Shown one piece after another: positions 44,401-56,400 of a DNA stretch of 64,000 nucleotides. Positions within the stretch are counted from its first letter, which is position 1; every line of letters begins with the position of its first letter. Position numbers and translations under genes: made by a program. A model generated the notes under the pieces. The model was not told the DNA's origin. It did not search any database and was given only the letters and a program-made list of their open reading frames with translations. This DNA is from Yponomeuta sedellus (lineage: Eukaryota > Arthropoda > Insecta > Lepidoptera > Yponomeutidae), in the NCBI GenBank assembly GCA_934045075.1, contig OW203722.1:9637396-9701395 (forward strand). The letters run 5' to 3'.

Positions 44401-47400
44401 ATCGCTGTAAAATGAGCCAGCGGACTAAAATGAAATTTTATGAAAAGGTTTTATTCAAAGTAGCGCAGAAACTGCGTTTCAATAAACGGTACATGTCAAA
44501 CTAGGTGAGAAAATGAGACAGAGAAGTGTGTGTTACAGTGAAGCTTATACATGTTGCTGGCCAGCATTACAAGCGCTCGGTGAATAATGTAATTATAGAG
44601 GGTTGTCCTCAAAGTATCCGGGTATGAGAAACTATTGGTCCGGTTAAACTTTCAAGAGAAGCTTCAGATTCTCTCGTTAGAGGAGCGGCTACAAGAGGAT
44701 TCTTGTCATACGCAAGTACTTGACCTTAGTACTTGAGTTATGGAAATTATTGGAAAATGCCCGAGAGCAGTTTCTGACGAACTCCTTGTAGAACAAGTAT
44801 CTAACATCTGTTTCAGATGTTTTGAGATCCGTTAGATAAGAAACCATTACACGCAAGAGCTATGAGCGAGGGCCGCTGACAAAATCTTTGATATCTGAGC
44901 TGCGTAAAATACTTACTAAATAAAAAGTATAAATTATTTTATTTTATTTATTATCTATGGAAAACCGATAGCTGAAAAATGACACATGTAAAATGTGAGC
45001 CAGTGAGATTTTCGCAACAGACTGGTAGATTTTTGCAGACACAAAAAATATAATAATAATGTAGTTTTCTTCAATTAGTCCATTCCTCAAGATTTATATA
45101 ATACTACTCTACATAATTATACTGCGTTTAAAATAAGTGATTGTTGAAGTGTTGCCAAACCGACTTCCAATGGCGTTGGAATAGTAAAAACCATTTATTA
45201 CATTATTTGATATCGACCCTTTGTATGTCCCCACTACTGGGGCACGGGATATAATGGAATAGGATAGTAATGATTTAAATAATATTTTCTAATTTAATAA
45301 TAAATTATCTTTATTACACACATTTTTTTATGTGTTGTTTTTAATTTAATTTACATTTTTAATTTCATGAAGAGCTTGAGCAATCACATCGACGACCCTT
45401 ATTCATTGTTCTCGAGTGTAAATTATTCAAGGGCCGCTTGCACAGTTTCTTTAAATCTAGATTTAAGGAAAGCTAAGTGAAATCTTGACAAATCGTTGTA
45501 TTGAGAATCCGGTTTATAATATATAATCTAGACTGAGACTGTGAAAGCGGCTCTAAAATGACAAAACTGGGTTTAATCTCCTTTTCTTCCCAAAGATAAG
45601 GTTCTAGTGATTACTAAGTTTTACAAACACATAAATAGGAAAAGTTTTCGTATTTGAGCAGGACTTTCACTCTTTGTGAACATAAGATTTTTTTTGCATA
45701 AGTGGACAATATATATATAAAATCATATACATAAAATTATTAAATTATCCATAATTTTATTTACACACGTGATAAAGGTGAGGAACGCACCTGTTCTTAT
45801 CATTGGCGAAGAAGGTGTCCGGCACCCAAATTTTATCGGCGAAGTCGCCAGACAAAGTCAGTACTGCGTCCGCAAACCCAAAACCTAACCGCTCGTCCTT
45901 CCAATACTGATTTAGGTAGAGCGTTATTGTGTAATCCTGTAAATAATATCGTTGAAATTATACTTTTGGCACAAAAAGTCGAAATTATTTTACGTGACGT
46001 CACATCACATACACTTATGTATTTATTCTAAAATTGTCTTGTTAACCCCGATTTTATGAAACACGATATTTCCACTTATGTTTCGAGTTCTGTTATTTTT
46101 GTATTTATTATTTGTCTTGTGACTAGGTTGTCTGACCAATAATGAAACTTCGCATTTGGAAATTAAATCTCTAATTAGTGCAACGTGACAATTTCTTAGC
46201 TTATGTTCTGTTATGTTATGTTCTTACAAAAACCTTGCACCGTAAAACCATAGGCTATTTCACAGTGTGAAAAAAAAGTATTAAATTTTCATCAATCATG
46301 AGTTTTAAGTCCGATGTAGGGCATTTTAAGTAAAAAAATGGATCGCTTATACAAAAAAACAGATAAAACTTGGTAATTTTGTATCTGTAGCAATTTTATC
46401 GAAAACGGCCAGGATTTTTCGAATCTATAATGAAGTCACAGGTCAGTAAATATAGCGTCAGTAAATATCCAAGAACCCGTGAATTGACTTGACGTTTGTT
46501 TGTTCAGTGACGTCACAAATTCATTTTGGCGGCTTATTTTAAAAATATTTTTTTACTTTAGAAAACATACTCGACAGTTTTAAAAAAATATCAATTTTGT
46601 AATAAATTTTAATATAAATTTTATTTTATTTATTTTTATTAAAGACCAACGAAAAATCTGAGTAGGTTTTCAGAAATCTGTCAAATAGCCTATTGTAAAA
46701 ATCTGCAGAACTATTAATAAATCAGTGAGTAGGCGTCAACGTGCGCTAGCATCCACCAGTGGCAGTGTGGCCTGCATAGCCTTCCATCGATTGGTCGACT
46801 CAGCACGCCGCCCCTCGGCCACCCGCGACCCACGCAATGTATGTCAAGAGGTGGCCTTGCTCTCGTTCTTCGGCTATTAAAAGCCTAATGAATTATGATG
46901 GACGACCGCCTCGAGAGCCTTCTCCATACGACCCAAAAAACATCCTACACGGATCCTAATAAGGCCGTTGAGATTGCAACCTTTTTTGTTGAAAAACATT
47001 TGTCATTATCCTTATTTTATAACCTGCTCGCATGATATATAACAAGTTTAGTATTAAATGCCCTGCTCTGATGCAACGGTTTACTTAAATTTATTATGAC
47101 TTTGACGTCTGTGATGTAGTCAAGATCTCATGAAAAATGGGGATGAGCACACTTGGCGATGAAATAATATACAACGTATTAAACAATTCTTAACCTTAAG
47201 AATTAGCAAGCCAAAGTGGCAGAGGGCTAGTCACATAATTATGCCGAAGAACCATTGGTCGATAGGGTTTAAATGTTCTCGAATGGAAATCACGAACTGG
47301 CAAACGCAACATAGTGTAAAACGTCCACCGGCTCGCTGGTCCAACGATTCGGGGCATATCGCTGGCATTAGCTGGATGAGGATGGCCGAAGACAGAGGGA

Positions 47401-50400
47401 AGTAGCGTGAGGGAGGCCTACGTCCAGCAGTGGACGAGTACAGGCTGATTGATGGATTAATTGAAACTGACTAATTGAATTGATTCGATATCAACCCTTG
47501 TATGTCCCTACTGCTGGGGCACGGGTCTCTTCCTGCATCGCAGGAAGGTTACGCCATACTCCACCACGGGGGCCAAGTCCGGGTTCGTGGAGGATTGTAA
47601 GACAGACAGTAAACCACGAATTATAGTTCCATAAAACAGGTTCCAGGTGAACTATAATATGTGTCGATGAAATTTTAATGTATATTTGACGATAGTGTTG
47701 CACTTTAGTCTTAATGTATCTATAGTTTGCACTTTTTGTCAAATTACAGATTGCCGTGTCCCGATCTAAGGTTTCTTATTTTGCCCCATGAGATATTATT
47801 TTTATTAATACTTTATTGCCCTTAATAACAATAAAATTGTACAATGCGGCGAACTTAATACCATAAGCATGTTCTACCAGTCAACCGCAGGAGGTAGACG
47901 AGAAAGTATCTAAATGAGAGAGAAAAAGTATCCAACACACAAACAATAAATTCACGGGTAATTTACTAAGCGTCTTGTTGTCTCATTAATAATAAAGTTA
48001 GTGGCGCAAAAAATATTACTATTCCCACCGCGCACCAAGGGTGTCACTATTATTCAGTGGCAATTAAGAAAGATCCTTTATCCTTCGTAGGTTCTCGAAA
48101 GAATAAAATATAACTCGCACGGCGAAGCTCGTAAAATATAAATCGCGAATGAATTAAAAAAATGGTTAATTAATAAAATTAATGGGTTTTTAGACTTGTC
48201 AACGATGTTACAGTGCATATATTACATTTTTAGTCTTCACCGCAAAGAAATAAGGAACGAATAAAGGAAATCACTATCTATATGAGTAAAATAAAATGTA
48301 AGTATGTTTGTGCAACATCTAATTAGCAGCTGCTTACATTGCTTTATTTTTTAACTCACGTCTTTCTATTTACGACCGCGGATATCGTAATACTCACAAA
48401 ATTGATTATATCTAAACACGGTGTCGATTTACTAAGATATGTTTACTTATCATACTTATTAACTTTTGTTAGTTATAATTCAACACCGTATTTACACGAA
48501 AAACTAACACAACAACAAAAAAACTCTAGTTTTTTTGTTGTAAGAAGAATAAAATGTAAGTATGTTTGTGCAACATCTAATTAACAGCTGCTTACATTGC
48601 TTTATTTTTTAACTCACGTCTTTCTATTTACGACCGCGGATATCGTAATACTCACAAAATTGTTTATATCTAAACACGGTGTCGATTTACTAAGATAAGT
48701 TTACTTGTCATACTTATTAACTTTTGTTAGTTATAATTCAACACCGTATTTACACGAAAAACCAACTCAACAACAAAAAAACTCTTGACTCACCATATTT
48801 ACTTCCGATATGGCATCAAAGCTGGCGATCGTTAGATCCATTCCGACGTACAGCGGATCTCCTGCAATGGTATATAAATTATATGCAACGAAGCAACCAA
48901 AGTGTGACTTGTGTGATTGATAGGGTTGCCAGGCCCAAAAATACAAAATCTGAACTTGGCGTCATAAAAAGCAGGACTGATTTAAAATCCCACATGTTAT
49001 CAAGAATATTATAGTTATTTATTGGTAATACAAGAGTGCAAAGTTGTGTCTTAACCGCGTGTTCATTGTTAACCGACTTCAAAAAAGGAAAAAAGAGGTT
49101 ATCAATTCGACGCGTATATTCCTTTTTTTATGACCGAGCATGTGCAGTATTCTAAAGTAGAATCAGGAGCGCAGCGAGTTGAATTCTGTGCGTAAGCGAG
49201 GGAATCAAAAGAGCACGAGGTGAAAAAATCTTGCACTCGAGTGTAAGACGTAAATTTTCATCTCACCTGCAAAATGTCTAATGCACAAAAAAGTTTTACC
49301 AATATGATGTGAAAAGAAAATAGCGCGCGCAAAGCAAATTGAAACAAAAAAGGCTCAGAGTCTGAGTTGTTAACAAATTAAAAAAGGTTGTATGATAATT
49401 GGAAACCATGGAGGTATAAGTAAATAGGTTTAATGATGTTTTGAATTCACAAACAAACTTAGCGCACACGATGTTCTAAACGATTTACTTAATGCTTTAG
49501 CGGATAAAAACGGTTTTTGCACTTAGATATCGAAGAGCGAAAATACTCTTTCCGCGACGGGGGGAATGAAAAAAATATTAATGTACTTCGTGTGCTTGCT
49601 ACAGTTATGGATCGGCATAACCGATGGCCTAAAGGCTCATCAAACACCCAAGCGTACCGCCCAGCGCCATCCATTTGATTGACGTAACAGTGGAATATTT
49701 CGCTCACACAATTCGATCGACTCGGAGTCTCTTAAAAAAAGCCGCTTTCGTTTATATTTAACCTGACTTAACTGTAAACAACCAAACATCCAGCTAAACA
49801 CGGAAATCTGGTAACTTTATACGTAGAGGTATAATGTATTGCTGACGAATGCCGAGGTAACTTCAATATTGAATCTTTATGGTTCAAGGCATGCAATAAC
49901 ATACAGCTCGGCTAGCGGAGCCTACAGAGTGCTGCCTCCGCACAATATTGTATCATGTAAATTCTAGGCTACTCGTGAACCAGCATTTCGGATATATGAA
50001 TTAATATCTCGACGGGACATCCTTGCACATTATAATATAATGTATCCGGTGCATTTGTTGCCTCCAATTTAAATGTTTTCAGGAAAATAGGAATGCTGCC
50101 AGTTTTTAGTGTACGAATTGCGGAAAATTCTGAAAGTAATCTCACTACTTAGGATTAACCACACCACGGCGGCGTGGCGGTGGAGGTGGCAGTCCATACA
50201 TACGTCCTTTACTGTAGAATGTATATGGACATTATATATGTGAAAGATCAACGCGTCGATACATACGTAATTTACTGCAGTAGTATTCATATGGCGTGTT
50301 TACGCAACCGCTTTACTGTGTTTTATCCTTACATAGGATTTTATTTAATTTACAGGCTTGTCATGACTGTCATCTTTCTCACTTCAATACAATTCAATTC

Positions 50401-53400
50401 ATTTATTTGCTAGAACAAATCCATTCAATGATTATACTATTTTTAATGCACTAACCCGTGCTAAGGACAATTTTAAAAACCTATTTAGAGGCTAAAAATT
50501 CCACCCATGCCGGGATTCGAACCCGCGACCTCTGGCTATCCGTGCCAGCGCTCTTTCCAACTGAGCTAATGGGTGACTCACCGGCATCAGTGAAATTTCG
50601 AACCTCTACACTATTCTCTGTATTACGTACAGGCAGCGACATCAGACTGAAGTAAATTGCATCACTTACAGCCCCGAGTACCTCCTTTGCAGTTAGGTTT
50701 TTACATCGGAATGATTTTGCTGCACCCACATGATTATACTACTTTTATTTTTAATGCACTAACCCGTGCTAAGGAAAATTTTAAAAACCTATTTTGAGGC
50801 TAAAAATTCCACTCATGCCGGGATTCGAACCCGCGACCTCTGGCTATCCGTGCCAGCGCTCTTTCCAACTGAGCTAATGGGCGACTCACCGGCATCAGTG
50901 AAATTTCGAACCTCCTTACACTATTATCTGTATTACGTACAGGCAGCGACATCTGGCTGAAGTAAATTGCATCACTTACAGCCCCGAGTACCTACTTTGC
51001 AGTTAGGTTTTTACATCGGAATGATATCGTGAGTCGCCCATTAGCTCAGTTGGAAAGAGCGCTGGCACGGATAACCAGAGGTCGCGGGTTCGAATCCCGG
51101 CATGGGTGGAATTTTTAGCCTCTAAATAGGTTTTTAAAATCCATTCAATTCATCTATTTGCTAGCTTGATCTATGCTTATATTACAAACATTGACAGATA
51201 GTAATTAAAATTAAGCCTCTTAAATAAAAATCGCTAGTATGAATTATTCCTACTAGCGATTTTTATTTAAGAGGCTCCATCAGGAAATCATATCTTTTTT
51301 ACAGATCAATTTTTCAAAAAGTGTCAGATCCATAATTCAATCATATAATAGTGATTTTAGTGAACCTCAAGGATTCTCTTAATTTGAAAGTTCAGTCATA
51401 TATTTGATTTAGCTTCTCCATGGTTAGGTTAACCTCTCTAATACACAGTATGTTACCTATATACTGGGTTAATAGTATTAGAGCATAAACAATTTGTTTA
51501 TGGGAATATGCATATTTCTAAAAACCGTCGAAGCCAAGCAATTGGTAACAGGAGTTGACATTTCTTGTATTCATTTGTGTTTACACCGCAAGGCTGATTG
51601 ATATATAGTAATATGTAATGTCAGCTTTTTTTGTCAGCATCATATCTGTGGTTAATGGCATTGGACACAAGCAAAAGTAGTGTAATGACAAAAATTTAAA
51701 TAAGTACCTATGTCCATTTGTTTGGATAGGTACTTAAAAAAATTAAACAATCTTTCGTATTTCTAGGTACGTCTCTTTTTACGTTCTTTACGTCTTTTTA
51801 TAGAAATACACACTTTTATATCAAAATCTTTACACTGTACCAATTCAATCTGAAATTTAATGTAATTAAGTAAAATGTAAATATTTTTATTTATAAAGTG
51901 TATTTTTTCAATAGAAAGACTAATCAAAATTCTTTAAATTTTTTTAAGAACCGAAAAAAATGGACTATACGTGAAAATGTAAGTAAATCCTACTTTTAAA
52001 TGCACAATTTTGTATTTTGTGCAATAGAGTGTAACATAAGAGGTTTACCTCCGAAGTTGGGCCTCAGCCGGATGTCGTAGCCGTCTAAGATCCGTGAGAC
52101 CGTGTGTGTAACGTTCTCCAGGCGATCGACAGCCGCCGCGCGATCGGCTCTGCAACAAAACATATGTTACTGTACAGTCGACAGCACATCAATCTTTACG
52201 GGACCCATTTCTTCTTCTTTTTCTTCCTGTAGACATCCTGGTTCCACTAATGGAAGATGGCCGTCAGGTCCACATATTCTTCTTCGTTTCTTGCCAAGCG
52301 AAACAGATCTTTGACGCTGGCTACCATTGACGGGACCCATTTAAAAGTTCTTAACTCTTTCGCGGACGCGCGGATGCTATAGCATACACAACAATTAAAA
52401 GAACAATAGATTTTAAAAACGTCCGCGAAAGTGTTAAATTACATCCGGTTCTTAGATTGTTTATTTTTCTTTTATTGACTTACATTTCCTTGCAGAGTTT
52501 TAAATTATTTGCTAAACAGCATGGCAGTTAGTTAGCGAATTAAACGTAGTTTTGAATCAAACCACGAGGGAGATAACTACAAATATAATGGCTCTAATGT
52601 AAACAATGCTTCTTTGCACAGCGTCTTTACACTGCTATGAAATAAAAACCTCAGAATAAAATTCATCTGTCTACAAAACAATTTATGTCGCCAGAAATCA
52701 ATAAACATGCGATACAATATAAAATAAAGTATAAATAAAGTCTAATCGCTCATTGTAGAATTTAACAAAGAGAAAGTAACGTTACAAAGTGTTGATTATT
52801 TTTACGTCTCACATTTTGGTACGTCCTGATCGGACCATCCAGATACGGTCCCAATTATTCATACCTATTAAAGAAACCAAAGAAGGTTTTTTTTAAATTA
52901 ACAGTAGCAATTCTATAGAGTACTTGCTTATAGTTTCTATCCGTAAAATTATAAATTAAACCATTTATTTTAGATCATAAGAAACATCTATTACACAAGT
53001 TATTGATAATAAATTAACAGGTACATAGTTAGAGTACGAAGGTCAGGGGCTTAAACTATACTTTGTCAATGGCACCACGCCACCATTTTACTATAAACAT
53101 ACGATAAATTGAAGATTTTCTTGCTCTTATTACTCTGAACCTGCGTCTCTGAGATTATTATAGTAGGCACTGATTTCTCATCTGTCACGAAAAAATATTG
53201 GACATTATTTTCTTACAAATATTTTGCTCCATTTAGATTATTCTTATTCGTATTGGTTAGACATAGACAATAATTTAGGATGTGATAATGTGATGAAGTA
53301 AGTCAATGTCGACCAAATGCGGAATTTATTGGAGGATACTTAAAAGGAGTTCGTAAAATAAGAGCCTTTTAAGTCTCCTGTATACCACTCTAATTTTTTT

Positions 53401-56400
53401 TTTAGTGTTATCTGTGTTTATTGATGTGAATCTATAGCTGTAGATAGAAACTGATGAAATTCGGAATAAAAGACAATTTACAAGTACCTAGGTCAAAGTT
53501 ATACTATTTTTATTTTTAATGCACTAACCCGTGCTAAGGACAATTGCAAAAACCTATTTAGAGGCTAAAAATTCCACCCATGCCGGGATTCGAACTCGCG
53601 ATCTCTGGCTATCCGTGCCAGCGCTCTATCCAACTGAGCTAATGGGCGACTCAGCGGCATCAGTGAAATTTCGAACCTCTTTACACTATTCTCTGTATTA
53701 CGTACAGGCAGCGACATCTGGCTGAAGTAAATTGCATCACTTACAGCCCCGACTACCTACTTTGCAGTTAGGTTTTTCATCGGAATGATATCGCTGTACC
53801 CACATGATTATACTATTTTTATTTTTAATGCACTAACCCGTGCTAAGGACAATTTTAAAAACCTATTTAGAGGCTTTAGAGGTCAAAGTTGTCAATAGCA
53901 TTGTTTCGTCAAAAGCTGAAGTAGCAAAAAAAAGCAAAAAGAAATGAAAAGTGGGTGCCGTAACTTTAAATTTTGATTTAACAATAATATCAATTTAAAG
54001 TAATATAAAAAATTGTGGAAAAAGGTTTGGAAATCTTTGTCGGCCAATTTGTACTTTTAGATAACAGGTCTAATCCCAATAATTTATTAGGTAAACTTAA
54101 TTACCTTAATTCCCGACGTTACAGCCGCTATGTACGAGTAAGAGTATCGCAAGATTAGCAAGTCATTGAAAATACCGCGTTACGGGCACGAGTTTTGAAA
54201 ATGCAAACAATATTCTAGTAGACGTGCATACCTAAATCCACGCCTATATAAAGTAGGGGTAGGCAAAGAATAGGATTTGCCACTTGCCACGATCGTGACA
54301 AAAGTCTTTCCTTTCATCAACAAATCAATCAATCAAATCAATTTATTTCAACGTAAAGAATTTACGTTCTGTTTGATATCAACCCTTGTATGTCCCCACT
54401 GCTGGGGCACGGGTCTCTTCCTACATGGCAGGAAGGTTAGGGCATACTCCACCACGGGGGCCAAGTCCGGGTTGGCGGAGGATTGTAAGACAGTGGCGAG
54501 CCTTACTGTCAGAAGATATCAAGCCGCCCATAAGGCCTCTGACATGGCTTAACGACTGCCATTACATGACAGCCGGCACCAACGGCTTAACGTGCCTTGC
54601 GAAGCACGGAAGCGCTCGGAAAAAATGCCACTAGCGGTAGTCACGGAACGGTCACCCATCCTGCACCTGACCGCGCCTGTTGTTGCTTTACTCAAGTGAT
54701 TGATTCCAATCACTCGGTTCAGCTAGGCCATGAGCGTTCTGTTCGCTGGATGTCAATGTACAATGTAAAATGTAAGCCGCTGCCTCCGGGTCGTATTGTA
54801 GTGGAGAAGAAGGCAGCGGTAAAATACAAAAATAAAGAAGTATAGATATCCTAATCTATTTCTTTACCCGGTTAGATATCTCACCGTACCTAAATTACTT
54901 TCCTAAGTGAGGTTTAAACAGATTTGGTTGCAGGGTATCTCCCCAAATCCGATATTAAATTGACTTGGTGGCGGGCTGAATTGGCTTTGAATTCCATTAG
55001 ACTGACTGACGGGACTCGTGCAAACAATCGAGAGCTCTAATTCAACAGGTTCTTATGTTAATAATGATTGGTTTCTATCCATGAATGCTATTAAGGGATA
55101 CCGATGATATCTATGTTTTAAGGGTCACCTCTAACTGTGTCTATTACTACCCTTTAAGGACGTAAGGCGAGGAAGTTTCGAGTAAGAAGTTAACACCTTT
55201 ACATAATATCATTTGTTTTAGACATATTCAATAGCCCGAAAGCTGAAAACTGTGTGTTAATAAACTGTAAATAAACATTGTTAATAAACTGCTGCTGCAG
55301 CACTTAATAAAGTGCTGTTGAATAAGCAAACACATTGTTTTTATTAAGTAATATTGTTGTTCAATAATTGTTATTATTTTCAGTAATTTTTTTTTTGTTA
55401 TAATTATGTTTTCGAAATATTATTGTTTTTTATTTTTTGAAGGCCTTGTTTCTGCCCCAGACCCCACGGAGGTGTAAAGGGACCAAAGAAGAAGAAGATA
55501 CAATTATTTTAATTTTATACTAGATTAATCAAACATCATCATCAATCAACATGATTAAAATATCATCATCTATACTAATAAAAATGCAAAATTTAAACTT
55601 TTTCTTCTTGAAAGTGGTTTAATTATAGATACTGGAGAAATGGTTTGCTTTATTTAGTAGTAAGCCTAGGACGTTCCTATATTTAAGTTAGATTTGTAGA
55701 TGCAGATAGAGAAAAAAAAGTCTTTTAGTCCGGATCTACTTACGGGTGTTGTTATATCGGAAGAGTCCGAAAAGTCTACAATGTGTTGTGCTTATGAAAG
55801 TTTTAGTTCAAAAAAAAAGTCTGCTTAAAACATGAGCACGTTTGAACAGAAATAGAAATCTTTCAATTATAATTTGCCAATTTGAATAAGATTTACGCTA
55901 CATACGTAAATCACTGACTTTTAAACTATGCGCTGTTAGGGCAAGAATCTGGGCCTGAAACTCGAGCAACTATTTTGTTACCTCATCAGGCTTGTGAAGG
56001 TTTATGTATAGACGCCTGCAGTGTTATTTTCATACATGGTTATTCCAATAATACTTTGTATAAAGAGTCGTCCCGGGATGGTTCTTAATACGTCTCAATG
56101 AAACCCAAAACCTGGAAACTACAGTGGCGATACTTCGTCCCTGAGTTTCCAGGTTTTACGCAAATTTACAAACTTATATGCTCATTAAAATTAAAAAATT
56201 AAAAAAAAAATACTTTTTTAGGTTTATAAAATAAAAAAAAAAAATTCGCCTTTAACTATCATACAAATTGATCGCGTTAAGTTTTTTTTATGTAATTAAG
56301 TTAGGCTATAAAGGTCGGCCTTCATTGCACAGGCCTTCTCTCAGAAAGAGAGTATAGTCTTAATTACCAATCCGCGGTGGGCACGCGTTTAAAGATAAAA

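Noticed and set aside
44600..44900. Possible LINE C-terminal fragment ([10 protein letters not shown])
   Set aside because: Short match with stops on either side; too weak to assert.
54386..54634. Frames such as [12 protein letters not shown]...AKHGSARK (also 17400-17738, 42125-42331)
   Set aside because: Antisense of the 5S-like SINE; frame differs between copies.
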